A DNA stretch of 55,157 nucleotides from an uncultured Prevotellaceae bacterium. Lineage in GTDB: Bacteria > Bacteroidota > Bacteroidia > Bacteroidales > Bacteroidaceae. The stretch is from positions 1-55,157 of the forward strand of contig CACYJV010000022.1 of NCBI GenBank assembly GCA_902774815.1. Reading direction: 5' to 3'. Below are positions 6,488-15,591 of this stretch, one piece after another. A program made the translations under genes and the position numbers. The notes below the pieces were generated by a model. It had not been told where the DNA came from, ran no database searches, and was given only the letters and a program-made list of their open reading frames with translations. The number at the start of each line of letters is the position of its first letter. Position 1 is the stretch's first letter.

Positions 6488-9280
6488 ATGATTATGAGAA
6501 CTACTGCCAAACAACTAAGAAGAATCGTCCTGCTGTTTTGTTTCATTGCAGTCGGAACCCAGAGCCTATGGGCACAGTTAGATACGTATACATATAGAGG
6601 CCGCCATAGAGTAAATGACATGGTATTCATATTGTTTTCAGTCTACAATTCTTATTTTAGTTCCACAACCTATAAGGCACTCCTCGTAGAAATCAATTCT
6701 GAAAATGAAGATGTTGTCGTACCAAGCAAAGTTTTTAATGATTACAATGTTATAGGCGTTGGAGCTGATATCGTGAACGACCACATAAGGTCACTGACAT
6801 TTGAGAATAGTCCAAAATTCCACCATAGTTTCAAAAAATGGGAGCAAGATGGCACAACCACCTCCAAAGAATTTAACGGCTCCATCAGCAGTAAGTCGCT
6901 TCAACGAATTGAGTCTGGTGCATTTTTGATCAGCGAAAATGAAGACGAAACCCCAGAATTACTCTGTCCGAACCTGTCAATTCTTGTGATTAATTCATCC
7001 GTTCTACCAAGCATAGAATCCCCTTGGAGTAATATTTCCACAACACCTGCTGAAAACATTACTGCCGTGGTAAAATCGTGGACGCAGGAGGAGTGCGACC
7101 AGAACCATGAAGAATCACCCTTCTGGAGCGAATTCAAGGCTGTCGTTCCCACAGAGGATGGTGTATTCTTTCCGCCATTGGATTTAAATCCAAACATCAA
7201 GTTCAAGGACCGCGCCACCAAAATTGCCTGTGTGGGCAGGTGGGACACAAACGGTGACCATGAGTTGTCATATGAAGAGGCTGCAGCCGTGACCAACATC
7301 TACGGAACCTCACCATTTGCCAACAACCCCTATATCACATCGTTCGACGAGTTGCAGTATTTCACCTCACTCAAAAGCCTGAGCACCGCCTTCTTTGGAT
7401 GCACCAGCCTGAAGTCGGTCGTCATTCCTGCCTCCGTCACCAACGTCAGTAGCGCCTTCCAGGGCTGCACGAGTCTGGAGCGTGTCATCTTCGCCTCCGA
7501 CAGCACACTGACGAGCATCGGCGACAGGGCATTTCAGGGCTGTGCATCGTTAGGCCCCTCACTCAACTTGCCGCAAAGCATCACCACTATTGGCGTATCG
7601 GCCTTCGAGGGCTGCTCAAAGCTGGGCACAACACTCTCCCTGCCCGACGGTGTCACCCAGATTTCGACATCGGCTTTCAAGGACTGCACCTCGCTGCTGT
7701 TCATACATATCCCGAAGAGCGTCAGTACGCTTTCAGACCCCATCTTCACAGGATGCACCAATCTTGCCTATATGGCTGTCGATCCCGAAAACACCGTCTA
7801 CGACTCTCGCGACAACAGCAATGCCATCATTGAGAGAAATGTAGGTTATGACCTACGATCCGTCCTGCGATTCGCCTGCAAGAACTCAACCATTCCCGAA
7901 GGAGTGCACACCATCGGCAGCACTTCCTTTACGGGCTTGCCCATCACGCAGATTGTATTACCCTCAACCACCAAGTTAGTAGGCCACGGCGCATTTGCCG
8001 CCTGCCAGTACCTGGAGTCAGTTGAATGCAAAGCCAAGACACCGCCCACCTATCAGGGAAATCCCTTCAGCGATGTCTCGCAGAATTGCGTGCTGACTGT
8101 GCCCTATGGCTGCACAGAGGCCTACGAGGCTGCCGGCTGGAAGACACAGGACGATGGCGGCGTGTTCAAGGAGATTGTAGAGGCCGAACGCAGCGTCGCA
8201 GATCCCAGCCCCATCCTGAGACTGACGATGGTGAACGGAGCCGGCGGAAAGTCGTGGTTGTGCAACACCACCAGCAGCGGACAGACGGTTGTGAGGGCGT
8301 TCGATGGTGCGCGTGAAGCCACTTTCAGTCTTATAAAGGCCAACTTGGGCGATGAGTTCAAGCTCAAGACGTTGCGCTATCCTGGTCGTTACAATGGCCT
8401 TGTCTATGTAAATGGCGAACTCAAGACTTCGGAAAACTCTGGCGACACGCTGATTTACGACCTTGGCAACCTGAGACACTACACCGACACGGTGGTCGTC
8501 GCCTGTATCTATGGTGAGAGTTTTGACATGACCAAGCGTGTGATTCGTACCAAGTCAAAGGGGACGGGTGAGAATTTCGGACTTTGTGCACTGTTTGACA
8601 CTACCCATCGGGAGTATATATTCACATGCGAACCGACTGATTTTCCGCTCGACCGTGTCGACACGTTGGACATTAACACCGAATATCAAATCCAATTCTT
8701 AGGTGCAAAAGATTTCAATCTAAAGCGAATAACCATAAACGACGAGGAAGTCACAGCTGAAGGTAATGCCAACAAGAGAACGCCCGTCTTCAAACTCACC
8801 AGCTTCGACGACAACATCCTCATTGAATTTGATTCGCCAGAGGAAGAAATCACCGAGTACACCAACAACCTGACAACATCTGCCGGCGGACTGACGGCGC
8901 TGGTAGCGACCATTGACGGAGTGCAACAGACCTTCCAAAATTCCGACCCCTCGTCCATTAGTATTGCAAGCGACCTGAGCCAGCCTGTGACGGTCCTCAT
9001 GAGATGTAATACTGGCTACGAGCTGCAATTCTTCTTCAACGGCATCACTATTGAACCTGCACCGGAAGGAACTCCCAACGACGAGCTGCCTGGCAACTAT
9101 CTGAAGTATAACGGCAACAACACGTACGAGTTCACCGTAAACGCTGAACAGATAATTGGCGGAAAGAACGAGTTCGTGGCCATCTACAAGAAGAAGAACG
9201 AGTTCGACATGAATGGCGATGGCTCTGTAACGATTGCCGACGTCACGCAACTTGTCAACAAAATCCTGGGCAGAGAGTAG
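6488..9280 (+). CDS. BspA-like leucine-rich-repeat surface protein with EF-hand/dockerin end
   Basis: A 930-residue exported protein. The signal peptide ends near residue 29 (VGTQSLWAQ). At residues 252-265 WDTNGDHELSYEEA is an EF-hand-like calcium loop. Residues about 280-540 hold BspA-type repeats of the LRR_5 kind: SIGDRAFQGCASLG, TIGVSAFEGCSKLG, QISTSAFKDCTSL, each with the xFxGCxxL signature. A long beta-rich region follows. The last 24 residues (DMNGDGSVTIADVTQLVNKI) form a dockerin-like half repeat, common at the end of Prevotella surface proteins and a possible sorting or calcium-binding element. BspA relatives bind host or bacterial surfaces; the ligand here is unknown. The start could be 6488 or the ATG at 6494. 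The GH3 gene follows 64 bases later with no promoter of its own that I can see, so co-transcription is possible. Confidence 0.88.
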   Translation: MIMRTTAKQLRRIVLLFCFIAVGTQSLWAQLDTYTYRGRHRVNDMVFILFSVYNSYFSSTTYKALLVEINSENEDVVVPSKVFNDYNVIGVGADIVNDHIRSLTFENSPKFHHSFKKWEQDGTTTSKEFNGSISSKSLQRIESGAFLISENEDETPELLCPNLSILVINSSVLPSIESPWSNISTTPAENITAVVKSWTQEECDQNHEESPFWSEFKAVVPTEDGVFFPPLDLNPNIKFKDRATKIACVGRWDTNGDHELSYEEAAAVTNIYGTSPFANNPYITSFDELQYFTSLKSLSTAFFGCTSLKSVVIPASVTNVSSAFQGCTSLERVIFASDSTLTSIGDRAFQGCASLGPSLNLPQSITTIGVSAFEGCSKLGTTLSLPDGVTQISTSAFKDCTSLLFIHIPKSVSTLSDPIFTGCTNLAYMAVDPENTVYDSRDNSNAIIERNVGYDLRSVLRFACKNSTIPEGVHTIGSTSFTGLPITQIVLPSTTKLVGHGAFAACQYLESVECKAKTPPTYQGNPFSDVSQNCVLTVPYGCTEAYEAAGWKTQDDGGVFKEIVEAERSVADPSPILRLTMVNGAGGKSWLCNTTSSGQTVVRAFDGAREATFSLIKANLGDEFKLKTLRYPGRYNGLVYVNGELKTSENSGDTLIYDLGNLRHYTDTVVVACIYGESFDMTKRVIRTKSKGTGENFGLCALFDTTHREYIFTCEPTDFPLDRVDTLDINTEYQIQFLGAKDFNLKRITINDEEVTAEGNANKRTPVFKLTSFDDNILIEFDSPEEEITEYTNNLTTSAGGLTALVATIDGVQQTFQNSDPSSISIASDLSQPVTVLMRCNTGYELQFFFNGITIEPAPEGTPNDELPGNYLKYNGNNTYEFTVNAEQIIGGKNEFVAIYKKKNEFDMNGDGSVTIADVTQLVNKILGRE

Positions 9281-9283
9281 GGA

Positions 9284-9304
9284 GAATTGAAAATGGAATA
9301 TTAA
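9284..9304. repeat. AT-rich 7-bp repeat remnant between the LRR and GH3 genes
   Basis: Three adjoining heptamers (GAATTGA, AAATGGA, ATATTAA) follow the LRR stop codon. GAATTGA is the complement of TCAATTC found in the repeat at 52404-52438. Confidence 0.4.
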
Positions 9305-9344
9305 ATTCTGCAGCGATTACATATAATCATCAAAAAAAACAGAG

Positions 9345-11696
9345 ATGATAATGAAAACATTCAAGAACATTGCGCTCGCCACGGTGGTGAGCCTCATCAC
9401 TACAAACGCTATGGCACAACAGACTCCGAAACTCAGTGCAGAGAACATCGATGAAGTGCTGAAGGCTATGACTCTTCAGGAAAAAGCAAGACTTCTCGTG
9501 GGCAGTGCCCGTGACTTCTTCGGCGAAATGGCCGTCGTTGGCGGCAGTGCCGACTATGTACCGGGAGCAGCAGGCTCAACAGCCTTGATCCCACGTCTGG
9601 GCATTCCAGCCACCGTACTCACCGACGGCCCTGCCGGTGTACGCATCAACCCCACGCGTGAGGGCACTACGGAGACCTTCCATGCCACAGGTTTTCCCAT
9701 CGGCTCATGTCTGGCAGCATCGTGGAACGGCGACTTGCTGTACAAAGTGGGCAAAGCCATCGGTAACGAAACCATGGAATATCGCTGCGACGTCATCCTC
9801 GGACCAGGCCTGAACCTGCATCGCAATCCACTGTGCGGCCGTAACTTCGAATACTTCTCGGAGGATCCGCTGGTGACGGGAAAGATGGCGGCCGCCTATA
9901 TCAACGGTGTACAGAGCCAGGGTGTAGGCACGTCGGCCAAGCACTATGCCGTGAACTCGCAGGAGACCGACCGTACAAGTGTTGACGAACGCTTGTCGGC
10001 ACGTGCGGCACGCGAACTCTACCTGCGTGGCTTCGAGATTGCCGTGAGGGAGAGCCAGCCTTGGACCGTGATGTCGTCTTATAACTCGGTGAACGGCCAA
10101 TACTCCATGGGCAACCACGACCTGTTGACGAAGATTCTGCGCGACGACTGGGGATTCAAAGGCATCGTAATGACCGACTGGATAGGCATCCGCGAAGGTC
10201 TGCGCACAGCTGACGAGGTTGCAGCGGGCAATGATTTGCTTGAACCAGGACAGAAACGGCAGGCTGAACAGATCATCGAAGCAGTGGAGAAGGGTGAACT
10301 GAGCATTGCTGACGTGGATCGCAACGTGCGTCGCATGTTGGAGTACATTGTGAAAACACCAAGTTTCCGCCGCCATGCCTTTACCAACAAGCCCGATCTC
10401 ACCGCACATGCAGCACTCGCCCGCGAGGCTGCCACGGAAGGCATCGTGCTGATGAAGAACAAACCAACCCCCAACCCCTCCCAAAAGGGAAAGGAGACTC
10501 TCCCCCTGACCGTCAAAAAGGATGGGAGCAACGTGGTCGTAGCGTTGTTTGGCGTGGGCAGCTACCACATGCTTTCGGGAGGCACCGGCTCGGGACGTGT
10601 TCACACTCCGTATATTATAAATATGGTGGAGGGCTTGAAGAACGCAGGCATCGGAACGACTAAGATGCTGACAGACGTATATAATAAATATGTACCCTAT
10701 GCGCGCGCAAAGTTCCAAGCCGACAACCACACTGGCGAATGGTACCTTCAGGATGCATGGGGCGATCAGAAACTTCCCGAGATGCCTGTGGGCAAGAACA
10801 TGATCAACCATGAGGTAAAGGAGGCCGATGTGGCCATCATCACCATCGGACGTCAAGCCGGCGAGGGTGGCGACCGCGATGCTGAACGGGAGTTCTACCT
10901 GAACACCGACGAGCAACAACTCATCAAGAACGTCAGCGAAATCTTCCATGCCGAAGGAAAGCCTGTGGTGGTGGTCATCAACAGCGGATCGGTCATCGAG
11001 ACATCGTCGTGGCGCGACAGGACTGATGCCATCGTCTGTGCCTGGGAGCCTGGAGAGGAAGCTGGAAATGCCATCGCCGACGTGCTGACAGGTAAGGTTT
11101 GTCCATCAGGAAAGCTTACGATGACATGGCCCATCAGCGTCTACGACCACGCATCGTCGCGCCACTTCCCCAGCCGTAACAAGGTGAGCAACCACGAGGA
11201 AGACATCTACGTGGGCTATCGCTACTTCGACACCTTCAACAAAGACGTCTCCTACCCCTTCGGCTACGGCCTTAGCTACACAGCGTTCGAGTATTCAAAG
11301 CCTAGCGTGAAGGTTAAAGGTGATCGCATTACGGTAAGCGTCAGCGTGAAGAACACAGGTAATGTCAGTGGAAAAGAGATAGCGCAGGTATACGTCAGTG
11401 CCCCCGCCGGACAACTGGAGAAGCCTGTTCAGGAACTGAAAGCCTTTGCCAAGACACGCGAGCTGAAGCCGGGCGAAAGTCAGGTGCTCACGATGGAACT
11501 GCAACGCCGCGACCTGGCCAGCTATGACGAGGCCAACTGCCAATGGCTCACAGAAGCCGGTACCTACACATTCCGCATCGGTGCTTCAAGCCGCGACATC
11601 CGCCAAACCGTAACCGCCAAGGTAGCACAGTACACCGAAAAGACCAGCGATGCCCTGCGTCCGAAGCAGGAGCTGAAGTTGCTGAAACAACAATAG
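9345..11696 (+). CDS. GH3 beta-glucosidase, exported
   Basis: A 783-residue glycoside hydrolase family 3 enzyme with a signal peptide (ending near residue 25, AMAQQ), so it acts in the periplasm or outside. The N-terminal barrel carries VLTDGPAGVR, GPGLNLHRNPLCGRNFEYFSEDP and KHYAVNSQETDR; the nucleophile is Asp278 in GIVMTDWIG. The second domain has GSGSGR-like GGTGSGRVHTPY and the GRQAGEGGDRDAER loop, where the acid/base is expected. A fibronectin type III-like domain ends the protein (from about residue 660). Retaining hydrolysis of terminal beta-linked glucose or related sugars is the family reaction; the exact substrate cannot be read here. One oddity: between the two domains the linker PTPNPSQKGKETLPL is encoded by a C/G-rich repeat (10464-10496) that looks like an in-frame insertion. 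Confidence 0.92.
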   Translation: MIMKTFKNIALATVVSLITTNAMAQQTPKLSAENIDEVLKAMTLQEKARLLVGSARDFFGEMAVVGGSADYVPGAAGSTALIPRLGIPATVLTDGPAGVRINPTREGTTETFHATGFPIGSCLAASWNGDLLYKVGKAIGNETMEYRCDVILGPGLNLHRNPLCGRNFEYFSEDPLVTGKMAAAYINGVQSQGVGTSAKHYAVNSQETDRTSVDERLSARAARELYLRGFEIAVRESQPWTVMSSYNSVNGQYSMGNHDLLTKILRDDWGFKGIVMTDWIGIREGLRTADEVAAGNDLLEPGQKRQAEQIIEAVEKGELSIADVDRNVRRMLEYIVKTPSFRRHAFTNKPDLTAHAALAREAATEGIVLMKNKPTPNPSQKGKETLPLTVKKDGSNVVVALFGVGSYHMLSGGTGSGRVHTPYIINMVEGLKNAGIGTTKMLTDVYNKYVPYARAKFQADNHTGEWYLQDAWGDQKLPEMPVGKNMINHEVKEADVAIITIGRQAGEGGDRDAEREFYLNTDEQQLIKNVSEIFHAEGKPVVVVINSGSVIETSSWRDRTDAIVCAWEPGEEAGNAIADVLTGKVCPSGKLTMTWPISVYDHASSRHFPSRNKVSNHEEDIYVGYRYFDTFNKDVSYPFGYGLSYTAFEYSKPSVKVKGDRITVSVSVKNTGNVSGKEIAQVYVSAPAGQLEKPVQELKAFAKTRELKPGESQVLTMELQRRDLASYDEANCQWLTEAGTYTFRIGASSRDIRQTVTAKVAQYTEKTSDALRPKQELKLLKQQ
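10464..10496. repeat. C/G-rich REP-like element inside the GH3 coding sequence
   Basis: The stretch reads CCAACCCCCAACCCCTCCC, then AAAA, then GGGAAAGGAG. Its complement (GGGAGGGGTTGGGGGTTGG) matches the G-rich flank of the palindromes at 43567 and 54761. It is translated in frame as a Pro/Gln/Lys linker just before the GH3 second domain. Confidence 0.6.
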
Positions 11697-11709
11697 GAAT
11701 GAGTGAGCC

Positions 11710-11841
11710 GCGTTACCACACTACTTTAGAGAACCTATCCCATAGAGGTAGAGGCATTACTAAGTGGTGATAACAACGTTACCAAGATAGTGTTGACACG
11801 TTATCAAGACAATGTTTGCACGTTATCAAGATAGTGGTAAC
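11710..11841. repeat. 22-bp tandem repeat array, 6 units
   Basis: Units start at 11710, 11732, 11754, 11776, 11798 and 11820, a constant 22-base step. The last three are closest and share ACGTTA(C/T)CAAGA followed by TAGTG or CAATG. The first three are more diverged but keep register. The array lies between the GH3 stop and its terminator, so it would be in the 3' untranslated RNA. The unit sequence differs from the AAAGCA arrays elsewhere in the window. Confidence 0.75.
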
Positions 11842-11866
11842 AAAAATAGCAACCATTTACACAAAC

Positions 11867-11917
11867 GAGAGAGAGCCGCAACCATTCACAGTTCGCGGTT
11901 CTCTCTCTTATCATCAT
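11867..11917 (+). terminator. Terminator of the GH3 unit
   Basis: A 13-bp stem (11867-11879, GAGAGAGAGCCGC, with 11895-11907) has one G-U wobble that pairs only on the plus strand; TTATCATCAT follows. It lies about 170 bases past the GH3 stop, beyond the 22-bp array. Confidence 0.7.
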
Positions 11918-12159
11918 GCTCTGGAAGAACACATGTTATAAATCGAAAGGTAATTTTATACATTTTCAAAGGCAATGATTATTATTTTACATATTCGTAT
12001 CACCCTTTTCCAATAGGCATTACAATCACATTGGAAGAGAAAGTTGCCCCCTTTTCCTGAAAAAAGCCTGCATAAACTTGCTTTTCAACGTAAATTCATA
12101 CAAAACATGAACAAAACGTTAAAATAATGCCATAAAAATTGATATTTTATCACTTTTAT

Positions 12160-12190
12160 TTGCACGATTAGTATTTTTTGCTTATTTTTG
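12160..12190 (+). promoter_or_regulatory. Promoter of the first SusC/SusD operon, with a long leader
   Basis: TTG at 12160-12162 and TATTTTTG at 12183-12190 are 20 bases apart. The SusC ATG is at 12358, leaving a leader of about 160 bases. From 11911 to 12150 I see only AT-rich sequence with no gene. Confidence 0.68.
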
Positions 12191-12357
12191 CAACCAAAAG
12201 ATAAAAACTCGTTAAAAAACATCTAACACACTCAAACATGATATATACAAAATTCATACAATGGGTATGCGAGGTAAAAGGGTTGTAACGTTTTTCGCTA
12301 AGTAGAAAGATTTTAATTTTTCACTTATACATTAATTAATTTAAAGAGAGAGAATTT

Positions 12358-15300
12358 ATGGTAAAAAAGCTAACTATGTTTTTGGCCGCCCTGCTGCTCA
12401 CAGCAGTAAGTGCAATGGCCCAGACACAAGTCCGCGGTACCGTAGTGTCTCAGGAAGACGGTCTTCCCATCGTGGGTGCTGCCGTCCAGATCGTAGGCAC
12501 AAGCCAAGGTACTGTGACGAACGGCAATGGTGAGTTCCAGCTGACCGTTCCGTCAAGTGGTGCCACGCTGCGCATCTCTTATCTCGGTATGCAGACCATC
12601 AATGTGACTGCCGCCCGTACGATGCGTATCGAGATGCTTTCTGACAACAAGATCCTGAACGAGGTGGTTGTCACCGCGCTCGGTATCAGTCGTGAACAGA
12701 AGACGCTCGGCTATTCCGCGCAAACCATTGACAACGCCCAACTTACCGAAGGTAAGGTGACTGATGTCACTTCGGCCTTGGCTGGTAAGGTAGCCGGTGT
12801 GCAGATCAACGCCACGTCTGGTGACCCTGGTCAGGCTAACTCGGTGATTATCCGCGGTATCAGCTCGATTAACGGTAACAACCAGCCGCTGTACGTCATC
12901 GACGGTGTACCCCTCCAGAGTACAACTCGTCTGACCCAGCAGCATCAGAATGCCATTGGTGGTATCACGAACGTGAACCCGAATGACATTGAGAACATGA
13001 CCGTGTTGAAGGGTGCCGCTGCTACGGCTCTCTACGGTTCGCGTGCTGCTAACGGTGTGATCCTTATCACCACAAAGAGCGGTGCCAAAAACGGTGCCCG
13101 CAACTTCTCCATCAGCTATGATGGTAGCGTACAGTTCCGCCAAGTGGCTAACCTGCCGAAGTTACAGAACAAGTTCGGACAGGGTTGGAACGGCCGTCAG
13201 ACCTTCATTGAGAACGGTTCGTGGGGTCCCGAGATGGACGGTTCTGAGCAGGTTTATGGTCCTATTTGGAACGGCCAGCAGCTTATTCACAAGTATGAGG
13301 CAGCCGAAAACAACATTAAGGATTTCTTCGATACTGGTGTCAGCACCAACCACAGCGTTGCTTTGAGCGGTGTCTCCAGCGACTCGAAGATGACTTACTA
13401 CCTGAGCTATTCGTACACGAGCGACAATGGTATCATCCCGAAGGATAAGGATACCTACAAGCGTAACACCATCGCTTATCGTGGCAGCTATCAGGCTACC
13501 GACTGGTTCAAACTCTCCTCGAGTGTGAACTTCACAAAGAACAACACCAACACCGTAGGTCAGTATCAGGGTACCTCGATGATCGAAGGTATTCTTGAGT
13601 TCCCGCGCGACATCTCCCTCGTCGACCGCAAGAATCTCAACAGTGCTTTCGACACTCCCGAGGCTTGGTACACACCTTATGGTATCACCAACCCCTACTG
13701 GGCTATCGAGAACAACTACAACCACCAGGATGGTAAGCAGGTGTTCGGTAAGATTCAGGCCGACATCAAGGCTATGAAGCAGCTCACCTTTACCTACCGC
13801 TTCGGTTTCGACTACACTGACTTCGACTTTAAGATTGGTTATCCTCAGATCAATCTCGACGATGCTCTGATTTGGGAAAACTATGGTTATCCTCCCTCAA
13901 GCATGAACCAGGATGGTTATGTCTACACACAGTATCAGCGCAACTATGAGTTGAACCACGACTTCCTCGCCAACTGGCAGGATAAGTATCTGGATGGCAA
14001 ACTCGACGTGAACATCAATGCTGGTGTCAATATGAACGAGCGCTACCAGACATGGCTGCAGGGTGAGACCGACGGTCTGACTTTCGAAACTGGTTTCTGG
14101 GATCTGAGCAACGGTGCAACAAAGACAGAACTTTCAGAGAGCCAGTCAAAGCGCCGCCTCGTAGGTCTGTTCGGCGACATCACCTTAGGTTGGGACGACA
14201 TGATCTACCTTGGCCTTACCGCACGTAACGACTGGTCGTCAACGCTACCTAAGGAGAAGAACAGTTACTTCTATCCCGGTGCTACACTGAGCTGGATTTT
14301 CACACGTCTGATCCCGAAGAACAACATCCTCGACTTCGGAAAACTGCGTCTGGCTTATGGTAAGACTGGTAACGACGCCAGTGTCTATCAGATCTATCCC
14401 AACTATGCACAGTCGGCAAGCCGTGGTTACTATGGCGTAGACCTTACTAAGTTCCCATTCAATGGCGTTAACTCTTTCCAGGCATCCAGCACAGCAGGTA
14501 GCTCAAGCTTGAAGCCTGAGATGACCACTGAGTTCGAGGCAGGTCTGAACTTAGCCTTCCTGAACAACCGCATTAATGTCGACTTCTCGTTCTATACTCG
14601 TACTACGAGCGACCAAATCTTCACGTTGCCCGTCGATCCCGCTACAGGTTACACCTCCATGGTGACCAACTTCGGTGAGGTGCGCAACACTGGTGTCGAG
14701 TTGCTCGTCAACACCACACCTGTTCGCACACGTGACTTCCGTTGGGATTTGGGCTTCAACTTCTCGAAAAACAAGAATAAAGTGCTCTCGATGCCTGCAA
14801 GCCTTGAAGGCGGTATGGTCAACGTCAACCAGTTCTCGGCCGGTAACGACGCCGTTTACATGCGTGCTGTTGAAGGTCTGCCCATGGGTGAACTCTTCAC
14901 CTATCTGCCGCAGTACGACGAACAGGGCCGTATCGTTGTAGGTGCCAGCGGACAGCCGCTGCTCACCGACGAAGTGCAGGACACTGGCAAGAACGTCAAC
15001 GCCGACTGGACTGGTGGTATCACCACTGCTCTGACATGGAAGGGTCTGACGCTGAGCGCAGCTCTTGATATCCGTAAGGGTGGCTACATGTTCTCGCGTA
15101 CGAAGAACCTCATGCAATTCACTGGTAACGGCGAATTCACGACTTATAACGACCGTCGCCCGTTTGTCATTCCCAACTCTGTGGTGGGTGCATACGATGC
15201 CGATGGCAACCTGACCATTGTTGGTGAGAACACCACTCCAATCTATCTCGACGACAGCAGCTACCAGAACTGGTACAACAACTATGGTTACAACCTTGGT

Positions 15301-15573
15301 GGCGAATCCTACCTGCTCGACCGTTCGTTCGTGAAGCTGCGTAACGTGACGCTTTCCTACCAGCTGCCTCGTCAGCTCGTGCGCAAGCTGCAGCTCAGCG
15401 ACATCACGCTCTCTGTATTTGCCAACAACCTCTTCACGTGGACTCATAAGTCGAACACCTTCATCGATCCTGAGGCCAGTGCCGATGGTAACGACCTTCG
15501 GGGTATGTTTGGTGAGCTCTATAGCAATCCTTCATGCCGCGTCTTCGGTTTCAACGTTGGACTCAAATTCTAA
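12358..15573 (+). CDS. SusC/RagA-family TonB-linked outer-membrane transporter
   Basis: A 1071-residue outer-membrane protein. Signal peptide residues 1-21 (ending AMAQ). Residues about 24-95 form a carboxypeptidase-regulatory-like domain (VRGTVVSQEDGLPIVGAAV). The TonB box region and plug follow: NEVVVTALGISREQKTLGYS, VIIRGISSINGNNQPLYVIDGV, then AATALYGSRAANGVILITTK. The remainder is the 22-strand beta barrel, ending in the usual aromatic residue (VGLKF). It imports a substrate captured by the partner SusD, using TonB/ExbBD energy. The whole operon (SusC, SusD-like, Ig-like lipoprotein, lipid-binding-like lipoprotein) matches, from memory, the arrangement of Bacteroides thetaiotaomicron BT2264-BT2261, a complex found with peptides bound. 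Peptides are therefore the likely cargo, by analogy. Confidence 0.95.
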   Translation: MVKKLTMFLAALLLTAVSAMAQTQVRGTVVSQEDGLPIVGAAVQIVGTSQGTVTNGNGEFQLTVPSSGATLRISYLGMQTINVTAARTMRIEMLSDNKILNEVVVTALGISREQKTLGYSAQTIDNAQLTEGKVTDVTSALAGKVAGVQINATSGDPGQANSVIIRGISSINGNNQPLYVIDGVPLQSTTRLTQQHQNAIGGITNVNPNDIENMTVLKGAAATALYGSRAANGVILITTKSGAKNGARNFSISYDGSVQFRQVANLPKLQNKFGQGWNGRQTFIENGSWGPEMDGSEQVYGPIWNGQQLIHKYEAAENNIKDFFDTGVSTNHSVALSGVSSDSKMTYYLSYSYTSDNGIIPKDKDTYKRNTIAYRGSYQATDWFKLSSSVNFTKNNTNTVGQYQGTSMIEGILEFPRDISLVDRKNLNSAFDTPEAWYTPYGITNPYWAIENNYNHQDGKQVFGKIQADIKAMKQLTFTYRFGFDYTDFDFKIGYPQINLDDALIWENYGYPPSSMNQDGYVYTQYQRNYELNHDFLANWQDKYLDGKLDVNINAGVNMNERYQTWLQGETDGLTFETGFWDLSNGATKTELSESQSKRRLVGLFGDITLGWDDMIYLGLTARNDWSSTLPKEKNSYFYPGATLSWIFTRLIPKNNILDFGKLRLAYGKTGNDASVYQIYPNYAQSASRGYYGVDLTKFPFNGVNSFQASSTAGSSSLKPEMTTEFEAGLNLAFLNNRINVDFSFYTRTTSDQIFTLPVDPATGYTSMVTNFGEVRNTGVELLVNTTPVRTRDFRWDLGFNFSKNKNKVLSMPASLEGGMVNVNQFSAGNDAVYMRAVEGLPMGELFTYLPQYDEQGRIVVGASGQPLLTDEVQDTGKNVNADWTGGITTALTWKGLTLSAALDIRKGGYMFSRTKNLMQFTGNGEFTTYNDRRPFVIPNSVVGAYDADGNLTIVGENTTPIYLDDSSYQNWYNNYGYNLGGESYLLDRSFVKLRNVTLSYQLPRQLVRKLQLSDITLSVFANNLFTWTHKSNTFIDPEASADGNDLRGMFGELYSNPSCRVFGFNVGLKF

Positions 15574-15591
15574 AAAAGGAGGAAACAAGAT

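Noticed and set aside
11812-12060. An 82-codon plus-strand frame after the GH3 gene
   Set aside because: It starts in the 22-bp array and crosses the terminator hairpin, with no signal of coding use.
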